A stretch of 64,000 nt of DNA from Roseovarius albus (GTDB lineage: Bacteria > Pseudomonadota > Alphaproteobacteria > Rhodobacterales > Rhodobacteraceae), in assembly GCF_900172335.1 (NCBI RefSeq), contig NZ_FWFX01000011.1, positions 90,418 through 154,417 of the forward strand, given 5' to 3'. This document shows positions 26,519 through 36,157 of this stretch, one piece after another; position 1 is the first letter of the stretch; each line of letters opens with the position of its first letter. The notes under the pieces are model-generated. The model did not search any database. It saw only the letters and a program-made list of their open reading frames with translations, and was not told where the DNA came from. A program made the translations under genes and the position numbers.

Positions 26519-27520
26519 ATGAAAACGAACCCCATTTCCCCGACAATTCCACTGGATCAAGACGGCATTCATCACGGCTTTTTGCGACTGCCCTACAGCC
26601 GCGACGACAGTGCCTGGGGGTCCATCATGATCCCCCTGACTGTGATCAAAAACGGCGATGGCCCAACCGCCCTGCTGACCGGCGCGAACCACGGCGATGA
26701 ATACGAAGGGCCGGTGGCCCTGCAAGAGCTGACTGTTACCCTGAAGCCCGAAGATATCACCGGGCGCGTGATCATCGTTCCGGCCTTTAACTATCCGGCC
26801 TTTCGCGCGGGGCTGCGAACATCTCCGATCGACAAAGGTAACATGAACCGATCCTTCCCGGGCCGGCCTGACGGCACGCCGACTGAAAAGATCGCCGACT
26901 ATTTCCAGCGGACGCTTTTGCCGATGGCGGACATAGCTGTCGATTTCCACTCCGGCGGCAAGACGCTCGATTTTGTGCCGTTCGCAGCGGCGCATATTCT
27001 TGACGATAAGACGCTTGAGGCTGCCTGTTTTGCTGCGATGGCCGCATTTAATGCGCCCTATTCTGTTCAGCTATTGGAGATTGATAATGTCGGTATGTAC
27101 GACACGGCGGTTGAAGATATGGGCAAAGTTCTGGTTTCGACTGAGCTGGGGGGAGGTGGATCAGCAACCGCCAAATCCATTGCAATTGCCAAAAAGGGTT
27201 TGCGTAATGTGCTGATCCATGCCGGGATCTTAAACGGAAAGATGCAGATCGACCCAACCGTTCGCCTGGATATGCCTGACGGAGACTGTTTTGTATTCGC
27301 GCAAGAGGATGGATTGCATGAACCGATGGTCGATTTGGGCGAAACGGTCAGCGAGGGGGACATTGTTGCACGTATCTGGCCCGTTGACCGTACAGGGCTT
27401 GCCCCGACAGAGTTGCGTGCAAAACGTTCAGGCATTCTGATCAGCCGTCATTTTCCAGGGATGATCAAGGCTGGCGACAGCACGGCGGTTGTGGGGGCTA
27501 TCGTAGATGAGGTGCCTTAG
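26519..27520 (+). CDS. eutE: EutE/DoeB, N-alpha-acetyl-L-2,4-diaminobutyrate deacetylase
   Basis: 333 residues of the succinylglutamate desuccinylase/aspartoacylase zinc hydrolase family. The zinc motif is TGANHGDEYEGP with the His-x2-Glu pair, and a second zinc histidine is in VDFHSGGKTLDF; NMNRSFPGRPDG binds the carboxylate. It removes acetate from alpha-ADABA to give DABA. The genes that take DABA to aspartate are absent downstream, so the operon ends here. Confidence 0.92.
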   Translation: MKTNPISPTIPLDQDGIHHGFLRLPYSRDDSAWGSIMIPLTVIKNGDGPTALLTGANHGDEYEGPVALQELTVTLKPEDITGRVIIVPAFNYPAFRAGLRTSPIDKGNMNRSFPGRPDGTPTEKIADYFQRTLLPMADIAVDFHSGGKTLDFVPFAAAHILDDKTLEAACFAAMAAFNAPYSVQLLEIDNVGMYDTAVEDMGKVLVSTELGGGGSATAKSIAIAKKGLRNVLIHAGILNGKMQIDPTVRLDMPDGDCFVFAQEDGLHEPMVDLGETVSEGDIVARIWPVDRTGLAPTELRAKRSGILISRHFPGMIKAGDSTAVVGAIVDEVP

Positions 27521-28292
27521 AAGGTTATGATCGGGTTCGCCGTTGCGAGCTATGCGCGAAATAAACCGCTTGCTTCGCGGCCTGTTAAGATATCTCGTTC
27601 TGTTCTAGATGTGAAATAAACTCGGGTATGTAGATCTACAAAGCGGTTGGGCAGCGGGGCTCGCATTGCAGAAACATGAGTTTGTTTTACCGGCAGCGAA
27701 TGTTGGCTCGTTCCACATTCGCTGTTTTTCACTGTTGTTGTTAAAAAGCGCGTAAAGAAGTCATTGATGCCAGCAAGGTCAAAGACTGCTTTGTCCGCGT
27801 AGTAGTCATTACTGTTTTGATTGGCAGGGGTTCCCTGACAAAAAGCCTCGAATGTCCATTCTGAGCCCAAAGCAACCGATGCTGCGATCACCACCAACGG
27901 CCGGTTCTTTGAATTTGAAAAAAGGACGCCAAAATCAATTGCGGGTTTGATAGTGAAATATGGTAGCCGAATGCCGAGTAATTTTGGATATCATTCGCAC
28001 TTGAACCGAAGCGCAAGTATTGGAGCATTCTGTCGATCCAGCGCAGAAATTTATAGTCTATCGCGACGACTGAGCGTTTTCCGACTGAGCTTCTCAAGTT
28101 CAAGTGGTCTCTATAGGCAAATTTGGATTCCTAAGTCCGAATCCGGTTGAAATCACAACGCAATCCACCAGCCATTAGAGCCAAAGCAGCGTGAGTGACT
28201 TCGTACACCAGCCCATAACGGTTTCACTGATTGATAGTAGCGAATGGCGGTACCTAACTGCAAGAGGACGCTTCAAGTGTTTCAAATTCAAC
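27521..28292. other. Gene-free interval of about 770 bases
   Basis: Here the R. pomeroyi order would continue with asnC-ssd-atf, but no such genes are seen. A 115-codon minus-strand frame (27550–27897) and a shorter one above it exist; neither has a recognisable domain or a good ribosome binding site. The sequence looks like decayed DNA rather than active genes. Confidence 0.5.
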
Positions 28293-29044
28293 TCAGTACT
28301 TGAACCGCACACCAACGCCTACGCCTTGTTCGAAGGCCCGGTCATCCCCAAGTCCGAGTAAGACATCAGCATACATTGCGACCTTATCGTTTAAGTTCTT
28401 GCCAACTTGAACCTCGGCGGACGCAGGCCATGCATTGTTTTCCCAGTCATATGGCGTTTTAAGGTCCGCCTTCACCCACCACCCTTCGCCAAACGGCTGA
28501 AGAGCAATCAAGCGTATAGCGGTTTGGCTTATATCGGCATCGCCATTGTACGATTCGAAATGTTGTATCAACGGTATCAGCGTCAAGCCGGTCTTGGAGT
28601 TGGCGAATGCGACGCCTGCCAGAGGTCCCAATTGATCGGACCCGGTTCCGATACCTTTGTTGGTGTCTCCGAGGTCATAGATCCATTCCAATCCGACCGC
28701 TGTGCGCAATCCCCAAGTTTCGTTGAGCTTGGCTTGGTATGGAAAAAAATGGCCTTCACGTTTATCTTCTCAAAGTCATTTTCCCGCGAACCGGTTACAT
28801 TTGTAGAGTTATAGTGCAATTCGTATTTTAGTTTTAGTTTTGGGTTCAGCATATATGATCCATCAACGAAGGCATCTTGGTTGTCCGAAATGCCTCCCAA
28901 ATCCAAGTACATTTATCTGACGTCTACGTTGTTTACTGCTGCGAGCGGGTTCGACGCGTTTTCTGCAGCGAACGATGAACAACTCACACAGGCTAAAGCC
29001 AAACAGGCTCCGGTTAAGCGGGACAGGATGGTCTTGTAGTTCAT
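28293..29044 (-). pseudogene. Broken outer-membrane-like protein gene (nonsense plus frameshift)
   Basis: Three pieces join into one protein of about 250 residues. A signal peptide with a lipoprotein-like CVSCSS region starts at 29044 and runs to NNVDVR, where TAA (28913–28915) interrupts in frame. The second piece, starting MYLDLGG, runs to about 28750. The third is in another frame and ends GVGVGVRFKY with a terminal aromatic, typical of outer-membrane barrels. The frame change falls at a run of seven T on the minus strand; one more T would restore the frame. Strong likeness between successive pieces to one barrel protein supports decay, although a sequencing error at the T run cannot be excluded for the second lesion. 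Confidence 0.75.
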
Positions 29045-29085
29045 TTTTGAGATCTTTTTAGGGGACTGTTTGGAGGCTTGCTGTA

Positions 29086-29862
29086 TCAAAAGCTGTAGGA
29101 ATACCCGATAAACGGGCCAACTTGGCTGGCGTCATAGGCGAATTCACCGCCAGGACGATTGGTTGAGAAGTCAATGCTGTAGTAGCGCACCCCTAGTTTA
29201 AGCGATCTGGCACCGTCGAAGGAGTAGTCAAAAGACAGAGTTGTGCTCCATTGCAGGTCGCTGTCGTTAACGCCGAAACCGCCCGCATCGGCGAGGACAG
29301 CGCCGCTCCACTTTTCATTTATTTTCCAGGCGTACCGTGCGCCGATGACAGGCTCCCACCATGTTTCTGTCCCGCCAAGTGAGGTGCCGGGGCCGCTAAT
29401 GTTGATCTTTTGTTTCAAGCTATTGTATCTGACGCCTGCCTGGACATCGATGGAGTAAGGTTGACCACCGGAAAGCGTTCCCCGCGAAACACGGTACGTT
29501 CCAAGAAACGCCAGCCAGTATTGCTCCACATCTCCGTCCACGCTGCCTCCCCGAGAGAGATTTTCGTTGGCCTCAAGTGATAGGTAGTTTGCATCAAAAA
29601 TCAGACCCCAATCACCTTTCCAGCTTTCCGCGCGAAAGGATGCCGCAACATCAAGAAGGTCGAGAGCATCGCTAAGACTCAGGTCAATGTCTGCCTCAAT
29701 CCCATCGATTGTGGATGTTCCCGTTGTCGAAGTCGGAAGGAAGAGGTAACCGGCCAGTTCGTATTGCCTATCGTTCGAAAAGGACAATACGACCGTGTCG
29801 GCGGATGACAGATTGGGCAGAAGCATGCAGACAATTGCACAAATAGTGGGTCTAAAGGTCAT
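29086..29862 (-). CDS. Outer-membrane beta-barrel protein
   Basis: 258 residues with a signal peptide (cleavage near LSSADT) and alternating hydrophobic/polar strands through to a C-terminal GYSYSF, the aromatic end used for outer-membrane assembly. Segments such as DVQAGVRYNSL, EPVIGARYAWKI and LKLGVRYYSIDF are typical barrel strands. It resembles small barrels of the OmpW/OmpX-like class, with no known cargo. It lies between the broken barrel gene and the sulfatase on the same strand and may help the sulfatase substrate cross the outer membrane. Confidence 0.75.
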   Translation of the reverse strand: MTFRPTICAIVCMLLPNLSSADTVVLSFSNDRQYELAGYLFLPTSTTGTSTIDGIEADIDLSLSDALDLLDVAASFRAESWKGDWGLIFDANYLSLEANENLSRGGSVDGDVEQYWLAFLGTYRVSRGTLSGGQPYSIDVQAGVRYNSLKQKINISGPGTSLGGTETWWEPVIGARYAWKINEKWSGAVLADAGGFGVNDSDLQWSTTLSFDYSFDGARSLKLGVRYYSIDFSTNRPGGEFAYDASQVGPFIGYSYSF

Positions 29863-30013
29863 TGTAGGGCCCTTTTCAAGACTGGATTGGGTGGACTAAA
29901 CGCATCCGGCTAAGCTTCGCCCCAGACTGTCCATGGCTGCTTTTCCGACCGCGCATGTCGAAAGATCAAAGGCAGGTATCATAGTCCGCCTTTGATTGGG
30001 GGTATGAGCAGGG

Positions 30014-31690
30014 TTACTTCTGTGGTGTTCCGACCATGAAGAGATACTCTTCGACGGCTTCAACAGATTCAGGCCGCAAGTTGTCAATTCCTTCATAAGG
30101 TCTTCCAAGACCAGGTGCCTCGTCAGGATACTGCGCCTTTCGTTTAATGTGTCGCTCGATCATCCGCACGAATTTTGCCCCGCCCCAAGCACCAATTTCA
30201 GTTGAGACGGGGTATTTCTCCTGCGGGTCACGGAACAAGTGGTAGAAGTCGGCGAGAATAGCGTTTTCAATGCTGCCGCCGGGGATCGCGAGCTTGATGT
30301 GCTCTTTCACGACCGCTTCGAGCGAATTGATTGCGTAAAGGAAGACATAGTCGCGCCGCCCGTATGTATCACCATTCAGGAGCAGTGAAGTTTGGTCAAT
30401 GCCATCGATGACACGATCTCGTGGGATGCCATCTGTTGCACCGCCAATCCGGGCCAGTGTCGTAAAGAGGTCCACGACATGGGTGATATCGTTCACGACG
30501 GTGTCTTCTTCGATCACACCGGGCCAGCGGACAAAGGCATCGACACGGACACCACCTTCAGACGTGGCCCCCTTGCCACCACGGTAGAGCATTGGCGTAA
30601 AGCCAGACTGCGGCGAGAATTTGGTCGCGTGGCCGTTGTCACCCATCACAATCACAATCGTGTTGTCTGTGATCCCCAATGTATCCATCTCGGCCATCAG
30701 GTCACCGATCCACTCGTCCACCAGCTTCATCTTTTCGACATAGGTGCCGCCATTCGGTGTGGTGTATTCATCGGTGGTGGTGCGTGGCCCGACAATTGGG
30801 TAAAGCGGCCAGTAATTTAGGAAGAACGGCTCATCTTTAGCGGAGAGCATACGCAGCTGCTCCATCGCCTGTTCTTGATAGTCCACGTTCATCTGGTGGT
30901 ACTTTTCTTCCGTCCAGCGTTCCCCGGGCTCCATGTTCACTTCGCGCACATTCTCGTTGCGCACGCCTTCAACTCCAGTGACCATGGCAGACGCATCCGA
31001 ACGGAACCAATTGTCCAGCGTGTATTTGCTGTCGTAATTGTTCTCATAGAGCGAAATCGCAACCTCTTCATCAGCCCCGTCATCGTGGTAAATTGTAAGC
31101 TGACCCTGTTGGTGGATCGGGAAGGCAGCATAGTCGAAACCTTGCCAGTTGGGCCACGCTTCGCGAATATCACCCAGATGCCATTTGCCAATATGCACTG
31201 TGTTGTATCCGACATCCGACAAGACCTCAGCAAGCGTCACTTCTTTGTCCGCTAGACCAAAACCTGAGATATCGACTGCAGTGTTTGCCATCCCGTTGCG
31301 AACTGGATGGCGGCCGGTCATAAATGCGACCCGGGTCGGTGTACACGACGGTTCGGTATACATGCGGGCCAATCGCATCCCCTCTGCTGCGATCTGGTTT
31401 ACGGCTGGGGTCTTGTAACCTCGTACGGCGTTCATCGTTGGGCTCCCCATATCGCCGAAGCCAACATCATCAAGCAAGATATACAAAATATTTGGTGGGT
31501 TGCCGTCATTCAGCGCCTTAAACTCGGCAATCACTGCATCAATTTCTGTGTCTTCCGTCGCCCATCGTTCGCCATGCTGTTCTTCAAGAATGTAGTATTC
31601 CGCATCCCGGACAATGGGAACGTCTTGCGCTTGGGCCGATGCCGAAACACTCACGGCCAATGCCGTAGCGGGTAAGATTAATTTCTTCAT
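30014..31690 (-). CDS. Exported sulfatase (arylsulfatase family)
   Basis: 558 residues with a signal peptide (cleavage near AQAQD). The active-site motif is CTPTR with Cys116, which must be converted to formylglycine, followed by TGRHPVRNGM. Metal-binding LLDDVGFGDMG is at about residue 72 and MGDNGHATKF further on. Such enzymes release sulfate from organic sulfate esters in the periplasm. No formylglycine-generating enzyme or anaerobic maturase is in the window. The substrate is unknown; a barrel gene and a TPR regulator are neighbours. Confidence 0.9.
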   Translation of the reverse strand: MKKLILPATALAVSVSASAQAQDVPIVRDAEYYILEEQHGERWATEDTEIDAVIAEFKALNDGNPPNILYILLDDVGFGDMGSPTMNAVRGYKTPAVNQIAAEGMRLARMYTEPSCTPTRVAFMTGRHPVRNGMANTAVDISGFGLADKEVTLAEVLSDVGYNTVHIGKWHLGDIREAWPNWQGFDYAAFPIHQQGQLTIYHDDGADEEVAISLYENNYDSKYTLDNWFRSDASAMVTGVEGVRNENVREVNMEPGERWTEEKYHQMNVDYQEQAMEQLRMLSAKDEPFFLNYWPLYPIVGPRTTTDEYTTPNGGTYVEKMKLVDEWIGDLMAEMDTLGITDNTIVIVMGDNGHATKFSPQSGFTPMLYRGGKGATSEGGVRVDAFVRWPGVIEEDTVVNDITHVVDLFTTLARIGGATDGIPRDRVIDGIDQTSLLLNGDTYGRRDYVFLYAINSLEAVVKEHIKLAIPGGSIENAILADFYHLFRDPQEKYPVSTEIGAWGGAKFVRMIERHIKRKAQYPDEAPGLGRPYEGIDNLRPESVEAVEEYLFMVGTPQK

Positions 31691-31808
31691 CGTGTTTCCT
31701 ATTCTCTTACTTCGGGTTCCTATTGGGTGTGTCTAGTGGCGTAGAGCAAGTTGGGGGTTTTTCGCAAAATGCGCATGTAACTCTAAATGGTTTGGCAGTC
31801 TCAAACCG

Positions 31809-32042
31809 TCACTTTGGGTCTTGCTCGCTCCTCTTGTGCTTCTCGAGATATCCTCTGATTTCTTCTTCGAGCGCCGCGACGCTAGAGAGGATACTCATAT
31901 ATCGCGCGTCCGTAGGAATGGCTGAGACCAGATGCGAGAGATGATCATAGTCATGGCATATCTCCTCGAATGTGGCATCGGCCTGGCGCAATTCTTCAAT
32001 TAGGCTTCGGTGTGATGAAAAGACTTCTTCAGTTCTCCCCAT
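31809..32042 (-). CDS. DUF465/YdcH-like small helical protein
   Basis: 77 residues, nearly all helical and charged. It starts with a HRSLIEELRQAD helix and ends LEEEIRGYLEKHK, resembling the DUF465 (YdcH) two-helix hairpin family of small soluble proteins with no known role. It lies between the sulfatase gene and the divergent TPR regulator, whose start is 160 bases away. Confidence 0.6.
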   Translation of the reverse strand: MGRTEEVFSSHRSLIEELRQADATFEEICHDYDHLSHLVSAIPTDARYMSILSSVAALEEEIRGYLEKHKRSEQDPK

Positions 32043-32203
32043 CCCCCTATGCCTTCCATCGCATCCGTCATATTATTCTTGTACAATTACCCTAAGGGGC
32101 TAACCTGATTTAGGTATCTTGGCGTGTGTTACGACGTAACACGTGCAATTTCAGGGACTTAAATGACGTTGGATGGACAGCTATTCCTGTGAGACAAGTT
32201 GAA

Positions 32204-33526
32204 ATGAGCCAAACAGTGTTCGACCAATCCGAGGTTTTGGAAGAACTACAAACGATTTTGGCAAGCACTGAGCTTGCCGGTGCGATCCGTTTGCAGTCGT
32301 TTCTTCGGTACGTCACGGAAGAAGAACTCGCGGGACGTGGATCATTCATTCGCGCAAAAACCATTGGTGAAGACCTATACGGTTTATTATCCAATAAAGG
32401 CGATGACCCGCTGGCTGTCGTGCGTGTGGATGCCGGGCGCTTGAGGCGCCGTTTGGAGATTTATTACAGCAAGTCGGATAACCTCCGCACGATCCGCATC
32501 TACATCGACACAGGTGGCTACAGCCCAAGATTTGAGCAGATCTCGCCAAAGATGACAGAGGTTTCTTCTGACGCGTCGCACTTCGGGTCTTCATTGTTCA
32601 GCAAACGCAGATTGTATGCGCTCGCCAGCGTCGGATGTGTTGCTTTGTTCATCGCTGTAGTGTTCGGTGTTAATTCCCAGCAAAAGAACATGGACAATGT
32701 TGCAACTGATGCGGCAATTCGTCAAGCGTTGTTCAGTGCCTCTCCGGCCAAGCTTCAGGCGAAGAACCTTTCAGATGAAGCGCGCGATCTGATGTTTCCC
32801 GCAGTTGATCGAAAACGTCTCATTGCCACTCTGGATCTCTTCGAGCAGTCGATCAAACTTGATGATGAATACTATGCTGGTTTTGCTGGTGCGGGGCAGA
32901 TTTATGCGATGATGGCATCACAGATGCCGCCCAGTTCCAAGCGGGATACTTTTTTACTCCAAGCACAGGAAATGGCTGAACGCGCGGTCGATTTGGCACC
33001 AAGCGCATCATGGGCGCAGTCATCGATGGCGATGGCTGCTTTTGCAGGAAAAGATTGCAATGAGGCACTCAAAATATCTAAGAGAGCGATCAGCCTCGAT
33101 CCCGGTGATATCTACACATTGAATTTCGACGGGATTATCTCGCTTTTCTGCGGCGATTTTGATCGCGCTGTTCAAGTGACTGCGCCTTGGATCGGAAAGA
33201 GCGAGCTGGCGGAACGCCTGATTTTTCGCAATGTTGCAGCGACAGCAGAGTATCACCGTGGTAATTTTCAAGATACCATCGATTTGTATACTGCGGCTAT
33301 CAACGAAGGTGATCCAGTCGGTGCATTGACGTTGGCCTATCTTGCAGCTGCGCATGCAAAGCTGAACCGCAACTCACAAACAAAACGCAATATCGAGCTG
33401 TTGAACGAAGCCTGGCCGACGTTCCCATTGGAACAATTTCTGATGTCTGTCTACACCGATCAAAGTATCGCAAGCGACATCATTACCACCTTGAAAGAAG
33501 CTGGTTGGAAATCAAGTTCCCGCTAA
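32204..33526 (+). CDS. Membrane-anchored TPR protein with an N-terminal regulatory domain
   Basis: 440 residues. The N-terminal 110 show a pattern often seen fused to TPR proteins and loosely called adenylate-cyclase-like: LQSFLRYVTEEELAG, then RAKTIGEDLYG, then VVRVDAGRLRRRLEIYY, then RIYIDTGGYSPRF. One membrane helix follows (about residues 135–155), then helical TPR-like repeats to the end, with AERAVDLAPSASWA and AISLDPGDIYTL clear. There is no cyclase catalytic domain, so it is better described as a possible transmembrane regulator. The ATG at 32204 is chosen over upstream starts because the family pattern begins there. It may control the divergent sulfatase genes. Confidence 0.62.
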   Translation: MSQTVFDQSEVLEELQTILASTELAGAIRLQSFLRYVTEEELAGRGSFIRAKTIGEDLYGLLSNKGDDPLAVVRVDAGRLRRRLEIYYSKSDNLRTIRIYIDTGGYSPRFEQISPKMTEVSSDASHFGSSLFSKRRLYALASVGCVALFIAVVFGVNSQQKNMDNVATDAAIRQALFSASPAKLQAKNLSDEARDLMFPAVDRKRLIATLDLFEQSIKLDDEYYAGFAGAGQIYAMMASQMPPSSKRDTFLLQAQEMAERAVDLAPSASWAQSSMAMAAFAGKDCNEALKISKRAISLDPGDIYTLNFDGIISLFCGDFDRAVQVTAPWIGKSELAERLIFRNVAATAEYHRGNFQDTIDLYTAAINEGDPVGALTLAYLAAAHAKLNRNSQTKRNIELLNEAWPTFPLEQFLMSVYTDQSIASDIITTLKEAGWKSSSR

Positions 33527-33888
33527 TCCAATGTCCGCTTCGAACTCGAGGCCTCTATTCCAACCTGAAATGCGAACCGTAACTTTGTCCGCAGAGTGTC
33601 AGTTCGACCATCAGCGTTTTTCGTATCTGCAGTGAAAGTCTAGTCTGACGGGCCGCGTTGCAGCATGCGACATCCCCGGCGGATGGCGGCTTTGGGCCGT
33701 TCTCGACAATCTTTCAGTTAAGAATTCTGCAGTTTCTGCGCCGCATCTGAGGTCCGCATTGAGCCCAGATTGTCGAATGCTGCATCATGCTTGAATGTCC
33801 GGATATCGGGTAGAGGTTACAAAAAGCAACAAAGCTGCTGCAATCCGCGCTACAGTGCCATGAAGGGCAATCAAGATGATCGAGAAGC
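33527..33888. other. Gene-free interval of about 360 bases
   Basis: No supported gene. It holds a copy of the dispersed degenerate repeat at 33561–33592, followed by CTGCAGTGAAAGTC and GGCGGCTTTGGGCCG. These words recur in other gene-free intervals of the window. Confidence 0.5.
33561..33592 (+). repeat. Degenerate dispersed repeat, copy 2
   Basis: Matches the minus strand of 17028–17059 at 25 of 32 bases and the plus strand of 63681–63712 at 22 of 32, all three ending in TTTGTCCGC. All lie outside genes. Confidence 0.5.
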
Positions 33889-34374
33889 ATGTTTGAAAAT
33901 GTGAATTGGGCCGCAATTGAAGGCATCGCTTCCGTTGCAGGGGCAATTGGCGTCGTGATATCGATCACATTCTTGATCTATGAGGTACGCCATAACGCTC
34001 GCGCAATTGAGGGTGCGACTGTCCAATCCTTGATGACATTGGAGCGGGAGGTGTTCGGTTTGCTTGCTGAGAACGCAGAGCTGATGACCAAAGGCGGCAA
34101 GAACCCGGCGGCATTGACCGATGTGGAGCAATATCAATATGAACGTGGCGTTGGCACTTATATGTCCCTGATCTACTCCGCCTACATGCAACATGAACGC
34201 GAACTGGTGGAAGATGAAGTATGGGACGCCTACCTAAATGCCCTCGCACGCCATATGCAGGCGCCGGGTTTTTCGGAGTCATGGTTGCAGATTAGCATCG
34301 GCTATCCAAAGAGCTTTCAGGATTTGATCAAAGAGAGATTTCCACAATCCTCTCAGGCGAAGAGCATCACATGA
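33889..34374 (+). CDS. Single-pass membrane protein of unknown function
   Basis: 161 residues with one clear membrane helix near the start (about 10–33, IASVAGAIGVVISITFLIYEV) and a helical, charged cytoplasmic or periplasmic part. I do not recognise the family beyond noting that similar small one-helix proteins are common in marine bacteria. It overlaps the following methyltransferase gene by four bases (ATGA), so the two are co-translated. Confidence 0.6.
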   Translation: MFENVNWAAIEGIASVAGAIGVVISITFLIYEVRHNARAIEGATVQSLMTLEREVFGLLAENAELMTKGGKNPAALTDVEQYQYERGVGTYMSLIYSAYMQHERELVEDEVWDAYLNALARHMQAPGFSESWLQISIGYPKSFQDLIKERFPQSSQAKSIT

Positions 34375-35024
34375 AGTCAAAAAGCAAAGGGCAGACACTG
34401 CTGGAAAACGCATACAAACTTGCGACTCCAACGGACAACAAAGCCTATTACAACGAGTTTGCTGAAACATATGATGCCGAATTTGCGAATGCCTTGGGCT
34501 GGGAATACCCCAACGCTATTGCAACGGTTTACCGAGAAAATGCTGATTCAGACCATCTGCCAATCGCGGATATCGGGTGCGGTACGGGTCTGGTGGCGGA
34601 GGCGCTGGGATTCAAGCCAGATCATATCGATGGTATTGATATCTCCGAAGAGATGTTGGCCACACCGCGCAAAAAATCCCTGTATCGCAAAACCATCCAA
34701 GCCGATCTGATGGGTGATCACGCGCCAATCAAAAATGACTACGGCGCCGTCGTATCTGCCGGAACTTTTACGTCCGGACACGTAGGGCCAGACCCACTCG
34801 AACGTCTTCTCGACATAGGACGATCCGGAGCTCTCTTCGTCATTGGCGTCAACCGGGCGTTCTATTTAGAAGCTGGTTTCGACCCGGTCATCCGCGACCT
34901 CGAAGCGCGTGGCTCTATCACTGACCTCAGAGTGACTGAAGTTCCCATGTACAACAAGGCTGGTCACGATCATTCATCTGATAAAGCCTTCGCTCTTTGC
35001 TATCGGAAGCGACCGTCTGACTGA
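34371..35024 (+). CDS. Class I SAM-dependent methyltransferase
   Basis: 217 residues with a Rossmann-like methyltransferase fold. Motif I is IADIGCGTGLVAEAL, motif II is DGIDISEEMLA and the later motif includes SAGTFTSGHVGP. The N-terminal YYNEFAETYDAEF stretch is typical of small-molecule methyltransferases near the UbiE group. The substrate is unknown. It overlaps the membrane protein gene upstream. Confidence 0.85.
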   Translation: MKSKSKGQTLLENAYKLATPTDNKAYYNEFAETYDAEFANALGWEYPNAIATVYRENADSDHLPIADIGCGTGLVAEALGFKPDHIDGIDISEEMLATPRKKSLYRKTIQADLMGDHAPIKNDYGAVVSAGTFTSGHVGPDPLERLLDIGRSGALFVIGVNRAFYLEAGFDPVIRDLEARGSITDLRVTEVPMYNKAGHDHSSDKAFALCYRKRPSD

Positions 35025-35236
35025 CGCTCTACAAGAGCGGGCTTCGGCCAGTTCTTGATAGAGGTCATCCATGCTCAGGCAGCGAAAGCCCGCTTCGTCC
35101 GCATAGCAGCCACCCGTGACCTACGCAGCTAACGTCGGCCAAGAGCCCTCACTATGAATTTGATTTTCTCGCTGCAAGCGCACACAGCGCAGATTTTGCC
35201 GCGTGCGCATCAATTTGAGCACGGCAACACGGCGTC

Positions 35237-35449
35237 CACCAAGTTTTGCCCACTCCCACCTACGCGTTGAACAATGCCACCCTGCCCTATGCAATTTCGA
35301 TTGCGAACAAGGGTTGGAAACAGGCATTGGCAGATGATCGGCATTTGGCCAACGGCCTGAACGTTCTGAATGGTCAGGTGGTCTACCCTGCCGTTGCGAA
35401 TGATCTGGGCTATCCGCTGACCGCACTGGACGCTGTGCTGGCGGGATAA
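35237..35449 (+). pseudogene. Alanine dehydrogenase C-terminal remnant
   Basis: About 70 codons matching the C-terminus of alanine dehydrogenase (Ald): TYALNNATLPYAISIANKGW, then DDRHLANGLNV and NGQVVYPAVANDLGY, the family's closing pattern. The rest of a normal 370-residue Ald is missing upstream, where no matching frame is seen, so this is a remnant. Full-length Ald makes pyruvate and ammonia from alanine with NAD. Confidence 0.75.
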
Positions 35450-35519
35450 ATCAACAGGCTCCACGTCGGATCACATTCGGTGTGGGGCCCGAAGAACATG
35501 GTGGAATTTGCCAGCCGCG

Positions 35520-36098
35520 TCAGGCGGATTTCACCCAGATCGCCGAGGCCACGTTCCCCGACGCACCATATGTGAACTTGGCTTGCGGATTGCCTTCTTT
35601 GGCCAATTTTAGCCAGTCCAAGTCGTTCACGGTGACCAGCAAAACTCCGAACGCATTAGAACCACGATCCCCTTTGGCGACTGCGGGATCTGTCTTATCG
35701 GCCTCATCCAATTCACCAAGCGGGCCGCCGGTGTAATCTCTTCGGGCGTGTTCGGGGAGTGCGCGCCAGTATTGCCGTGTCAAATCAGCCTCCGGACCCA
35801 ATAGCGCAACGCGGCCATTCATCCGCAGTTGCGTGCGATCAGTCGCGTCATAGGCCAGCACCGAAGTCCGAGGGTTCTTGCGCAGCTCTGGCCATTTCTT
35901 GCTGTTGATGTCCGTGTAGAACACAAGCTCGCGTCGGGCCGGGGTCACGTGCCGCAAGACGACAATTCTGCTCTGCGCGCTACCATCAAGACCAACTGTA
36001 CTCAGGCTAGGATATCTGTAGTGAGACGATGGTGACTGCGAGGCCTTCGCCAATTGCTGCCAGCAATCTGAGTTCAGCTGAACCAGGGATTTCGTCAT
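35520..36098 (-). CDS. Pyridoxamine 5'-phosphate oxidase-family flavin protein
   Basis: 192 residues of the split-barrel FMN-binding fold. Recognisable segments are SRIVVLRHVTPARRELVFYTD, with the RxVVL FMN motif, and KWPELRKNPRTSVLAYD followed by LRMNGRVALL. The typical PdxH C-terminal PLP-binding region is not clear, so it is better called a PPOX-like general stress or flavin-dependent protein. It converges with nothing but the ald remnant. Confidence 0.78.
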   Translation of the reverse strand: MTKSLVQLNSDCWQQLAKASQSPSSHYRYPSLSTVGLDGSAQSRIVVLRHVTPARRELVFYTDINSKKWPELRKNPRTSVLAYDATDRTQLRMNGRVALLGPEADLTRQYWRALPEHARRDYTGGPLGELDEADKTDPAVAKGDRGSNAFGVLLVTVNDLDWLKLAKEGNPQAKFTYGASGNVASAIWVKSA

Positions 36099-36157
36099 TT
36101 GCGTCTCGACAGTTTGCGTATCCTGCGCCCCAAGACCCTCACAACACCAAACCCCTC

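Noticed and set aside
27550..27897. 115-residue minus-strand frame after eutE
   Set aside because: No motif, no clear ribosome binding site, and the sequence around it looks decayed; not called a gene.
28740..28760. Programmed frameshift at the T run in the outer-membrane protein gene
   Set aside because: An additional in-frame TAA lies upstream in the same gene, so decay is simpler.
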